Origin: Candidatus Aminicenantota bacterium
Lineage (GTDB): Bacteria; Acidobacteriota; Aminicenantia; Aminicenantales; Aminicenantaceae
Assembly: GCA_011042725.1 (NCBI GenBank)
Contig: DQWD01000111.1
Location: forward strand, 1-32,542
Length of the DNA stretch: 32,542 nucleotides
Direction of reading: 5' to 3'
The position numbers and the translations under genes are program-made. Shown in pieces: positions 1-7,352 of this stretch; position 1 is the first letter of the stretch; every line of letters starts with the position of its first letter. The notes beneath the pieces were generated by a model that was given only the letters and a program-made list of their open reading frames with translations, made no database searches and was not told where the DNA came from.

Positions 1-338
1 AAGATATGAAGCAAGTCAAGGTAAAATTGGTCACTTTTAATATTAATCCACCAGTTAGACTTCATCAGGACTATATTTGTTTTATTTTCGTACTTATTCG
101 TTAGGAATGTGGCCACTCTTGCAACTGATGAAGATACGCCAGCCAGAATGAGAAGCAAGGGCTGAAGGAACCATCTTTACTTCAGTTATGAGAATTGATG
201 GGTCTTCGACCGGTGGTAGAGAGAAGATATATCGAGCCGGAATCAAACAAACTTTTGGCGGGTTAAGCCTCGGATGTGAGGTTGTCATTTAAATTAAATA
301 TTTATGTTTGGATTATGAATGACGATTTTCCCCGGAAG
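1..338. other. Window edge without a convincing gene
   Basis: No recognisable gene lies between the window start and the EF-P stop codon. The only open frame of note is a 64-codon minus-strand ORF (94-288). Its translation is rich in Pro and Ser, carries no domain I recognise, and has no clear ribosome binding site. It may be spurious or a decayed remnant. I see no tRNA, and no clear terminator downstream of the EF-P gene, which ends here reading leftward. Confidence 0.5.
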
Positions 339-905
339 TTACTCGGATTGAACTCGCTCTAAGTACTTATTGTCTCTGGTGTCGATGCGGATGACATCAC
401 CTTCTTTGATAAATTGAGGAACACTGACCACTAGATTAGTTTCCAAGGTGGCTGGCTTATTACTGGCCGATTGAGTAGCCCCCTTAAGGTAAGGTTCGGT
501 TTTGATCACTTTTAAATCAATTGTTAAAGGGGGATTAACACCCACTGGATGGCCTTCATACATCTCAACCTGAAAAACAACATTGGGAACTAAATAATAG
601 GCCGCATCTCCGAGGATTTCCCGCGTCAATTTAATCTGCTCATACGTTTCCAGATTCATGAAGATGTGGTCATCCCCTTCAGCATAAAGATATTCCATTT
701 CTATGGTTTCGAGAAAAGCTTGTTCCACTTTGTCGATAGATCTAAATCGGATATCATGGAGGGTTTCGTCTCTTAGGCGACGAAGCTTGGTTTGCATCAG
801 AGCCTGCCCTTTTCCAGGGGTGATATGGGTTGCTTCCAGAACTTTATACAATTCATTGTCGACTTTAATAACCATTCCTTTTCGAATCTGGGTAGCTTTG
901 ATCAT
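339..905 (-). CDS. efp: Translation elongation factor P (EF-P)
   Basis: EF-P binds between the ribosomal P and E sites and relieves stalling at polyproline stretches in the cytoplasm. The 188 aa length is standard. The N-terminal KOW-like domain has the loop TPGKGQA with Lys32 at the tip, the residue that is post-translationally modified in many bacteria. The middle and C-terminal OB domains follow, and the end carries the family signature around GDVIRIDTRDNKYLERV. The ATG start is preceded by GGAGG at good spacing, and this site lies directly after the stop codon of the upstream GHMP kinase gene, so the two are almost certainly co-transcribed. No EF-P modification enzyme is visible in the window, so which modification is used cannot be said. 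Confidence 0.97.
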   Translation of the reverse strand: MIKATQIRKGMVIKVDNELYKVLEATHITPGKGQALMQTKLRRLRDETLHDIRFRSIDKVEQAFLETIEMEYLYAEGDDHIFMNLETYEQIKLTREILGDAAYYLVPNVVFQVEMYEGHPVGVNPPLTIDLKVIKTEPYLKGATQSASNKPATLETNLVVSVPQFIKEGDVIRIDTRDNKYLERVQSE

Positions 906-914
906 GAATCCTCC

Positions 915-1994
915 TTATATTTCTTTTTTTACTCCTTCATCAATGTGAATGATAAAAGGCTTGGTCTCTAATTTTTTCAAGGCCTCGGCTACTTCTTCTC
1001 CTCGACCAGGGCAATAAGCAAACATACATCCCCCTTGTCCCGAGCCATTTATTTTTCCTCCCAGAGCTCCGGCCTCAAGAGCCGCTTCCAGCATTGCTTC
1101 TATCTTAGGGGTAGAGAGATGCAGATAATCACGCATAATCTGGTGTTGTTCAGATAAAAATTGACCAAATTGGTGATGATCAAAAGGGCTGGCTCGAAAA
1201 AGTTCTTTCCCTTTTTGAGTTAATTCCCTGGTGAGCAGGGTGCCCATTAATAATTTCTGGGGAGTTTCTTCTAGTTTTTTTATTTCTTCGATAATTATTG
1301 GTGTAAGTGAAGAATGAAGATCAAATTCAGGTATCTTTTTTTGGATTATCTTCACGCCATTGAGGACATTATTTTTAATAAAGGCTAAGGTGCCGGTGGT
1401 ATCCTTTCTTTGGAGAGAATCGGCAATTACAAATTCTCCCAACGGGTTAGGGAGAAGTTCAAAAGAGAAGGGGCGGGAAAAAGAAATGAAAATGACGCCG
1501 CCAAAGGCAGAAGAATAATGATCCATTTTTCCGCCAGGTTCTTTGAATTCAGTCACTTCAGCCTCAAAAGCTAGCTCGGCAATTTTCTGGATGTTTTGAG
1601 CTTCTGGAGTCTGGCCGGCTTCGAGGAGAAATTTGACCCAAGCCACAACCAGGGCCGAGCTGCTGGCTGTACCGGAATTAATGGGAATAGTGCTTTTGAT
1701 TTGCACGTCCCAACCGTGAGGTAGGCGGTAACCCAACCGATGGATGATGTTCAGCGTGCTCCGCAAGTAGTCGCGAGGCTGACTATATTCTAAAGGAATA
1801 TTTAGGGGAATTTCTTGATAGTCATTTATATCCGGCAGAGAAAGGCGAATGATATCCTGGCTGTTGGGGCTTCCGGAAATGGTTAACCGGAGATCGATTG
1901 CCCCAGCTAAGATGGATAACCCAAAATAGTCCTGGTGTTCACCCAGAAGACAAATTCGCCCTGGAGCCGAAATTTTTAATTTTTGACCATTCAT
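915..1994 (-). CDS. GHMP kinase, galactokinase-like
   Basis: Small-molecule kinase of the GHMP superfamily (galactokinase, homoserine, mevalonate and phosphomevalonate kinases), likely phosphorylating a sugar or sugar acid in the cytoplasm. Motif 1 is APGRICLLGEHQDYFG, close to the galactokinase signature. The glycine/serine-rich phosphate loop is INSGTASSSAL, and the C-terminal motif 3 is GGKINGSGQGGCMFAY. The exact substrate cannot be read from sequence. The start is uncertain: I chose the ATG that leaves nine residues before the APGR motif, but the in-frame TTG at 2030 would add 12 residues and neither has an ideally spaced ribosome binding site. It is the first gene of a two-gene minus-strand operon with efp, with only the Shine-Dalgarno region between them. 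Confidence 0.85.
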   Translation of the reverse strand: MNGQKLKISAPGRICLLGEHQDYFGLSILAGAIDLRLTISGSPNSQDIIRLSLPDINDYQEIPLNIPLEYSQPRDYLRSTLNIIHRLGYRLPHGWDVQIKSTIPINSGTASSSALVVAWVKFLLEAGQTPEAQNIQKIAELAFEAEVTEFKEPGGKMDHYSSAFGGVIFISFSRPFSFELLPNPLGEFVIADSLQRKDTTGTLAFIKNNVLNGVKIIQKKIPEFDLHSSLTPIIIEEIKKLEETPQKLLMGTLLTRELTQKGKELFRASPFDHHQFGQFLSEQHQIMRDYLHLSTPKIEAMLEAALEAGALGGKINGSGQGGCMFAYCPGRGEEVAEALKKLETKPFIIHIDEGVKKEI

Positions 1995-2047
1995 CCCCTT
2001 CTTTTTGCCAAACAAATTTACTTCTGTCAACTTTCAATGTGTTTGGA

Positions 2048-2076
2048 TTGATTTTATCCCCTATTTTCTTTATAAC
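2048..2076 (+). promoter_or_regulatory. Predicted sigma-70-type promoter for MBL-fold hydrolase
   Basis: TTGATT (2048-2053) and TATAAC (2071-2076) are separated by exactly 17 bases. Four and five of six positions respectively match the -35 and -10 consensus. Transcription would start near 2083, leaving only about 11 bases before the ATG at 2094 and no good ribosome binding site, so the message may be nearly leaderless. The element overlaps the opposing promoter. Confidence 0.45.
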
Positions 2077-2078
2077 AA
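2051..2078 (-). promoter_or_regulatory. Predicted sigma-70-type promoter for GHMP kinase-efp operon
   Basis: On the minus strand TTGTTA (2078-2073) and TAAAAT (2056-2051) are spaced 16 bases apart, with 4/6 and 5/6 consensus matches. The predicted start near 2044 precedes both candidate start codons of the GHMP kinase. The same hexamer pair with the same spacing occurs upstream of the MacB-like permease operon. Confidence 0.4.
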
Positions 2079-2093
2079 TAGCGCTGGTTGATC

Positions 2094-2864
2094 ATGAAAA
2101 TTACTTTTCTTGGAACAGGCGGAGCAGTAGCTACTGAGGAAAGAGACAATACTTCTCTATTAGTTGCCCAGGGTAAATTTTTAGCTTTAGTTGATTGCCC
2201 TGGCGGAGTGGTTCAAAAGATAAAAAAAGCTGGTTATCTCCCTCAAAATTTGCAAGCTATCTTGGTTACTCATGTCCATCCTGACCACATTTATGGATTG
2301 CCTTCTTTAATTCATAGTTTAATGCTGGAAGACATGACCTTAGAATTGTATGGTTCTTCGGCCTCGATATTATTTTGTCAAAAATTATTGGATTTGTTTC
2401 AATTGCGGGAGAATAAAATAAAATGCAGGGTCAGGTTTAAAGAGCTTGAACCGGCAGAAGTAGTTTGGTTAACTCCTGAACTTTCCCTGACCTCGATGTC
2501 TATGAACCACCATCCGTCTTCGGTGAGCTTTTTCTTGGCTATCAATCAAGAAAAGAAAATTGCTTATTCCGGAGATACGCCACCCGATGAGAATTTTTTT
2601 CAAAGAGTCAAAGGTTGTGACTGTGTTATCCATGATTGTAGTGCTCCTTCTCGTTTTTTTGAGCTTTACCCTCAACTTCGAATGATGCATACCGATGCTC
2701 TGACTTTGGGGCGTCTAGCCGAAAAAGCAGAGATAAAAAGATTAATCCCTTGCCATTTTTTTGGTGAAGTTCAATTCAGTTTGACCGAGATTATTGAGGA
2801 AATTAGGGCTTTCTATCACCGAGAGTTGTTTGTTCCGGAAGATTTTTCTTCGGTGTGCATTTAA
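2094..2864 (+). CDS. Metallo-beta-lactamase-fold hydrolase (RNase Z-like)
   Basis: A 256 aa two-metal hydrolase of the metallo-beta-lactamase fold, of the subgroup resembling RNase Z and related phosphodiesterases. The metal-binding motif is THVHPDH (H60, H62, D64, H65). It is followed by a histidine pair in MNHHPSS, an aspartate in AYSGDTP and a final CHFFGE histidine, which together make a complete metal site. The N-terminus KITFLGTGGA is typical. Without the RNase Z exosite it could be a tRNA 3' processing enzyme, a cyclic-nucleotide phosphodiesterase or another esterase. I prefer the ATG at 2094 over the TTG two codons earlier in the ORF track. It is divergent from the GHMP kinase, with overlapping predicted promoters. 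Confidence 0.88.
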   Translation: MKITFLGTGGAVATEERDNTSLLVAQGKFLALVDCPGGVVQKIKKAGYLPQNLQAILVTHVHPDHIYGLPSLIHSLMLEDMTLELYGSSASILFCQKLLDLFQLRENKIKCRVRFKELEPAEVVWLTPELSLTSMSMNHHPSSVSFFLAINQEKKIAYSGDTPPDENFFQRVKGCDCVIHDCSAPSRFFELYPQLRMMHTDALTLGRLAEKAEIKRLIPCHFFGEVQFSLTEIIEEIRAFYHRELFVPEDFSSVCI

Positions 2865-2996
2865 TTTTCTAAGTAATAGTGAAAGAGAAATAGACAACTT
2901 TAAGCCGATGTGGAAAAATCTGAAGATGGATTTTAAGAAAAAAATTATGGATAAAACCCCTAAAAAAGAATTAATGTCCAAGACATAAAGAAGAAA

Positions 2997-4682
2997 ATGA
3001 GGTTTTTACTTCTTTTGATGGGAGTTTTGGTCTTTTTCATAGCGGGATGTCAAGTGGAAGATAAAAGAATCAAGGCTGATTTAGTCCTCAAAAACGGAAT
3101 TGTCTGGACTGGTGAGGCGGAAATGCCGGGGGCAGAAGCGGTAGCTGTTGCTCAGGGAGAGATTGTGAGGGTAGGTAGCAATGATGATGTTAAAGAGCTA
3201 ATTGGTCCGGAAACTCAACTTATTGACCTCCAGCAAAAGCTTCTTTTACCCGGTTTTATCGATAGCCACACCCATTTTCTAGATGGTGGATTTTCATTAA
3301 CGCGGATTAATCTTCAGGGAGTTACCACTAAAGATGAATTTATTGGCCGAGTGGAAACCAAAGCTAAGGAGCTAGCTCCTGGAGAGTGGATTCTCGGCGG
3401 TAACTGGGATCACCAAGATTTAAATCCTCCTCAACTGCCGCGAAAGGAGTGGATTGACCCGGTAACCACAGAGAATCCCGTTTGCGTTTTTCGTCATGAC
3501 GTCCATATGGTTCTAGTTAATAGTTTGGCGTTGAAAATGGCTGGTCTTACCTCTCAGAGTCCATCTCCTCCGGGGGGTGAGATTGTCAAGGATGAAACAG
3601 GGGCGTTAACCGGAATTCTTAAGGATGCCGCTATTAACCTTGTTACTCGATTAATACCCGAACCAAGTGAGGAGGAAAAAATAGAAGCTGCTCGCCGAGC
3701 TTTGGCGGAAGCCCGGCGATGGGGACTAACTTCCATTCATGATATGTCGGGATTAGATGCTTTTTATACTTACCATAACTTACTGGAAAGGGGAGAATTA
3801 ACAGCTCGAATCATTGTTTATCCTCCATTACGCTTAATAGATAATCCAGAGGAATTATTAAAGGCCAGAGCGCAGAGTAATGAATTTTTAAAAATAGGAG
3901 GAGTTAAAGGCTTTACTGATGGCTCTTTGGGTTCCGGAACAGCTTTATTTTTTGATCCCTATCTTGACCAACCAGGAAATTGTGGTCTTTTAGCCGAAGA
4001 TATGTTTCCCGAAGGAATAATGAAACAGAGATTGGCCAAAGCGGCTCAGGTGGGATTGCCGGTGGCTGTTCATGCCATTGGGGATCGTGCTAATCATCTC
4101 CTGTTGGATGTGTATCAAGAAATAAATGATGAATTTGGCTTTCAAGAGAGACGATGGCGAATCGAGCATGTTCAACATCTCCTTCCCGAAGACATCCCCC
4201 GGTTGTCTCAATTAGGAGTTATTGCTTCCGTTCAACCCTACCATCTTGTAGACGATGGCTGTTGGGCGGAGAAAAAGATAGGTCTTCAAAGATGCCAAAC
4301 AACGTATGCTTTTCATTCCTTACTGGAAAGAGGAGCTATTTTAGCCGGAGGATCAGATTGGCCGGTAGCTCCTCTTAATCCCCTGACAGGAATTTATGCC
4401 GCGGTGACGAGACAGACAGCTGATGGGCGTCACCCGCAAGGTTGGATTCCTCGGGAGAAAATTTCAATCGACCAGGCTGTTCGAGCTTATACCTGGGGTG
4501 GAGCTTGGGCCGAGAAAGCCGAGGAAAAGAAAGGAACAATAAAAAAAGGAAAACTGGCGGATTTAGTTGTTCTTAATCGCCCTATTTTTAAGATTGTCCC
4601 CGGGGAAATAAAAAGGGTAAAAGTTGACTTGGTGATCATTGCCGGAAAGATTATTTTTGAGAGAGAAGAGTCTAAAGAATGA
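2997..4682 (+). CDS. Lipoprotein amidohydrolase (YtcJ-like, amidohydrolase family 3)
   Basis: Metal-dependent amidohydrolase of the YtcJ/AepA-like group, 561 aa. The N-terminus MRFLLLLMGVLVFFIAGC is a lipoprotein signal peptide with a lipobox ending at Cys18, so the enzyme is probably anchored in the envelope, which is unusual for this mostly cytoplasmic family. The beta-sandwich start (ADLVLKNGIVWTG) precedes the barrel with DSHTHF (H91, H93), HAIGDRAN, RIEHVQH and the catalytic-aspartate motif GGSDWPV. The C-terminus returns to the sandwich domain with KGKLADLVVLNRPIF. The substrate is unknown; relatives act on amides, cyclic imides or N-acyl compounds. Its last codons overlap the start of the cation exchanger gene, indicating co-transcription and translational coupling. 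Confidence 0.9.
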   Translation: MRFLLLLMGVLVFFIAGCQVEDKRIKADLVLKNGIVWTGEAEMPGAEAVAVAQGEIVRVGSNDDVKELIGPETQLIDLQQKLLLPGFIDSHTHFLDGGFSLTRINLQGVTTKDEFIGRVETKAKELAPGEWILGGNWDHQDLNPPQLPRKEWIDPVTTENPVCVFRHDVHMVLVNSLALKMAGLTSQSPSPPGGEIVKDETGALTGILKDAAINLVTRLIPEPSEEEKIEAARRALAEARRWGLTSIHDMSGLDAFYTYHNLLERGELTARIIVYPPLRLIDNPEELLKARAQSNEFLKIGGVKGFTDGSLGSGTALFFDPYLDQPGNCGLLAEDMFPEGIMKQRLAKAAQVGLPVAVHAIGDRANHLLLDVYQEINDEFGFQERRWRIEHVQHLLPEDIPRLSQLGVIASVQPYHLVDDGCWAEKKIGLQRCQTTYAFHSLLERGAILAGGSDWPVAPLNPLTGIYAAVTRQTADGRHPQGWIPREKISIDQAVRAYTWGGAWAEKAEEKKGTIKKGKLADLVVLNRPIFKIVPGEIKRVKVDLVIIAGKIIFEREESKE

Positions 4683-5662
4683 TTCCCATTTATTTTATAG
4701 TCCTGATACTGGCCTTTGTTTTGATGTTTAAATCGGCTGATTTTTTTATCGAAGGCTCGGTGGGATTAGCGCAGGTTTTTGATTTACCCAAGTTGGTAGT
4801 TGGGATAGTTTTAGTTGGGCTAGCCACCACTGCCCCCGAGTTAGCTGTTTCAGTCCAATCAGCCTATCTTGGCCATCCTGAAATTGCCTTGGGGAATGCT
4901 ATCGGTTCAGTTATCGTTGATGATGGAGTAGCGTTGGCCCTAGCTGGGCTTTTAGCCGCGGGGCCAATTTTTGTTAATTGCCGATTAATTCGATTTGTTG
5001 GTGCTTTTTTACTAGGGATCGATCTGGCCGCTTTTCTTTTGGCTTTAAATGGAACCATCGGGCGACTGGAGGGATTGATTTTTTTGGTTCTCCTCGTAGT
5101 GTATTATATTATTTTAATCAAGAATAGAGATATTGGAGAAACATTTGCCGCTGAAGAGGAAAAGCTTCTCAAAGATATCAAAAAAGTTCGTTCCACCCGC
5201 TACCAACAATTAAAGAAATCTTCTTTTTATTTTGGCGGGGGGATTATAGGAGTCCTCCTGACCAGTCGATTAGTTATTTGGTCAGCCACGAATATAGCTC
5301 GTTCATTTTCAATCTCGGAAACAGTCATCGGTTTAACCATCATTGCCATCGGAACTTCTTTGCCTGAGATTAGCACCTGTATCGTTGCCGCGCGAAAGGG
5401 AGAGGGGGAAATAGCAGTTGGAGATATCATTGGGGCCGATATCCTTAATATTCTGTGGATTATCGGAGCCTCAGCTTTAGTCAATCCCATTGACGTGGAG
5501 TTGAAAGTTATTTATTTCTCCTTTCCGGCTATGTTAATCATCGTTACGACTATGCTTTTGTCATTAAATATAGGATGCCGCTTAACCAAGCCTCGCAGTG
5601 CTCTTCTCTTAGGGCTATATGTCATTTATTTCTTTTTAGTAATGAAATTTTTTGTGTTTTAA
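4679..5662 (+). CDS. CaCA-family sodium/calcium (cation) exchanger
   Basis: An inner-membrane cation:cation antiporter of 327 aa with about ten hydrophobic segments in two inverted halves. Each half has an alpha repeat. The first contains TTAPELAVS (Glu54) and GNAIGSVIVDD. The second contains GTSLPEIS and GDIIGADILNI. The paired glutamates of the ion site are present, but the usual GSN..N of repeat 1 reads GSV..D, placing acidic residues where archaeal NCX_Mj has Asn81, and repeat 2 has GD and GAD where GN and GSN are common. Ion preference is therefore uncertain (Ca, Na, K or H). A Lys/Glu-rich cytoplasmic loop sits between the halves. The ATG overlaps the amidohydrolase stop (ATGA). Confidence 0.88.
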   Translation: MIPIYFIVLILAFVLMFKSADFFIEGSVGLAQVFDLPKLVVGIVLVGLATTAPELAVSVQSAYLGHPEIALGNAIGSVIVDDGVALALAGLLAAGPIFVNCRLIRFVGAFLLGIDLAAFLLALNGTIGRLEGLIFLVLLVVYYIILIKNRDIGETFAAEEEKLLKDIKKVRSTRYQQLKKSSFYFGGGIIGVLLTSRLVIWSATNIARSFSISETVIGLTIIAIGTSLPEISTCIVAARKGEGEIAVGDIIGADILNILWIIGASALVNPIDVELKVIYFSFPAMLIIVTTMLLSLNIGCRLTKPRSALLLGLYVIYFFLVMKFFVF

Positions 5663-5723
5663 TAAAAAAATATTATTCTTAACAATTGTTTCTCCTGGAG
5701 AGATGACTGCCCAAGAATTCTTA

Positions 5724-5752
5724 TTGTTCTAAAAGGTTAATTCTGGTATATT
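5724..5752 (+). promoter_or_regulatory. Extended -10 promoter of the electron-transfer operon
   Basis: TTGTTC (5724-5729), a 17-base spacer, then TATATT (5747-5752) preceded by TGG, which makes an extended -10 element. The predicted start is near 5759, and the GGAGGG ribosome binding site and ATG (5778) follow at suitable spacing. No clear terminator separates it from the cation exchanger gene upstream, so some read-through is possible. Confidence 0.5.
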
Positions 5753-5777
5753 AACTCTTCTAAAATTGGAGGGTAAA

Positions 5778-6881
5778 ATGAATATTGGGATATTAAACGA
5801 AAGCAATAAGATCGAAAACAGGGCGGGGTTATCTCCCAGTAGTGTTTCGATGCTTGTTGAGAAAGGTCATCGGGTATATATCCAGGCTGGGGCTGGTTTG
5901 CGAGCTGGTTACGCCAATGAGGAGTATTCCAATTTGGGAGCTGAAATCGTCTTCACCAAAGATGAGATATTTGGTCGTTCCGATGTAGTACTCAACATTT
6001 CTCCTCTTGATGAGGAAGAGAGCCATTTAGCTAAGGAAGGACAGGTTCTTTTTGGATTTCACCACTTAGCGGTGGCGAAGAGAAATGTAATTGAAGAACT
6101 ATTGAGAAAAAAGGTGACGATTATCGGTTATGAAATAGTTCAAGACGACGAAGGTGAGCTTCCTTTCCTTGAAGGTTTAAGTGAAATTGCAGGCCAAATG
6201 TGCGTAGCCATTGCTGGTCATTATTTACAAACTACTTATGGGGGGCGAGGGATAATTCTAGGGGGGGTAGTGACCTGTCCTCCAGCTACAGTTGTCGTCG
6301 TCGGCAGTGCGGTTTTGGCCAAGAGCGCGATTAAAGCTTTTCTTGGTGCTGGAGCCCAAACCATTGCTTTAGGCCGGCACATGGATCGCATGAGAGCTCT
6401 TGAAGAGATAACTTCGGGTCAAGTAGTAACCATGATTGCTACTAGCTACAATTTAGCTCGCATGGTGAAAATAGCTGATGTGGTTATCGGAGCAGTTTTG
6501 CGACCAGGTGAGAAAGCTCCGATCATGATTACTAAAGATATGGTCCGATCGATGAATAAAGGAGCGGTCATCATTGACTTATCAATTGACCAGGGAGGCT
6601 GTATTGAAACAAGTCGGCCCACAACCCTTGAGCATCCCGTTTATACTGAGGAAGGAGTTATCCATTACTGTGTTCCCAATATTACTTCTGCTGTGAGCCG
6701 AAGCTCAACCAAGGTTCTTTCCAACATGGTTACTCCTTGGTTATTGGAAATGGGAGAGAAAGGCTTGGAAGAGGTTCTTAAATCCAGCCCAACTTTAGCC
6801 CGCGGAGTTTATGTCTATCAGGGAAATATTTCTAAGGAAAATATTGCTGAACGGTTTGGATTGCCGTATCGACCTCTTTGA
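5778..6881 (+). CDS. Alanine dehydrogenase-like protein with altered active and NAD sites
   Basis: A 367 aa member of the alanine dehydrogenase/transhydrogenase-alpha family, which normally interconverts alanine and pyruvate with NAD. Colinear with mycobacterial alanine dehydrogenase, it keeps Arg15 (ENRAGLSP), His96 (GFHHLA) and the aspartate of SIDQGGC (Asp271). The substrate-binding Lys75 position reads Ser (NISPL). The nucleotide loop that should be GxGxxG reads GSAVLA, with one of three glycines kept. The acidic residue that binds the adenosine ribose is replaced by a Gly-Arg stretch (ALGRHM). It may be inactive, use another cofactor, or have a structural or regulatory role. The ATG at 5778 follows GGAGGG and is preferred to the upstream TTG. 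First gene of the operon, 24 bases before the NuoE-like gene. Confidence 0.82.
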   Translation: MNIGILNESNKIENRAGLSPSSVSMLVEKGHRVYIQAGAGLRAGYANEEYSNLGAEIVFTKDEIFGRSDVVLNISPLDEEESHLAKEGQVLFGFHHLAVAKRNVIEELLRKKVTIIGYEIVQDDEGELPFLEGLSEIAGQMCVAIAGHYLQTTYGGRGIILGGVVTCPPATVVVVGSAVLAKSAIKAFLGAGAQTIALGRHMDRMRALEEITSGQVVTMIATSYNLARMVKIADVVIGAVLRPGEKAPIMITKDMVRSMNKGAVIIDLSIDQGGCIETSRPTTLEHPVYTEEGVIHYCVPNITSAVSRSSTKVLSNMVTPWLLEMGEKGLEEVLKSSPTLARGVYVYQGNISKENIAERFGLPYRPL

Positions 6882-6905
6882 AACCAAAGGAGAAAGGATG
6901 TAGTG

Positions 6906-7352
6906 ATGGAGCCCAGAAAACGCGGTCAACTTATTCATCTTTTACATCAGGCTCAAACTCAAGAAGGTTATATTTCGGCCGAGGCCATTGCCGCAATTGC
7001 CCGCAAGTTGAAAATTTCAGAAGGAGAAGTTTTTGGCGTGGTGACTTTTTACAAGGGGTTTTCTTTAAAACCGCAAGGAAAACACAAAGTTACGTTGTGC
7101 ATGGGAACGGCTTGTCATGTGCGCGGGGCCCCTTTAATCTTGGACGAATTGGAGAGAACCTTGCAAATTCCCGCTGGAGAGACAACCCCTGATGGTTTGT
7201 TTACCTTGGAAACTGTTAATTGTGTTGGTGCTTGTGCCTTGGGGCCGATTGTTATTGTGGATGGTGAATATCACGGACAGGTGAAGCCCCGGGAAGTCAA
7301 AAACCTTCTGGTTAAGGTGGATGAAAATTTAGATCGGTTAAAAGAACAATGA
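6906..7352 (+). CDS. NuoE/HydC-like [2Fe-2S] subunit
   Basis: A 148 aa thioredoxin-fold iron-sulfur protein equivalent to the 24 kDa subunit of complex I (NuoE) and the C subunit of bifurcating HydABC hydrogenases. A helical N-terminal region (GYISAEAIAAIARKL) leads into the ferredoxin part with Cys65-x4-Cys70 and Cys106-x3-Cys110, a full [2Fe-2S] ligand set. It would pass electrons to or from the flavin subunit encoded next. The start codon may be ATG 6906 or GTG one codon earlier; AGGAG lies upstream. Its stop overlaps the next start in ATGA, which favours stoichiometric co-translation. A larger out-of-frame ORF over the same bases is a shadow. Confidence 0.92.
   Translation: MEPRKRGQLIHLLHQAQTQEGYISAEAIAAIARKLKISEGEVFGVVTFYKGFSLKPQGKHKVTLCMGTACHVRGAPLILDELERTLQIPAGETTPDGLFTLETVNCVGACALGPIVIVDGEYHGQVKPREVKNLLVKVDENLDRLKEQ

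Noticed and set aside
94-288. 64-codon minus-strand ORF at the window edge
   Set aside because: No recognisable domain, no clear ribosome binding site and low-complexity Pro/Ser-rich composition; listed only in the description of the edge region.
6878-7192. 104-codon plus-strand ORF overlapping the NuoE-like gene
   Set aside because: It is out of frame with the well-supported NuoE-like protein, whose cysteine motifs are conserved; treated as a shadow.
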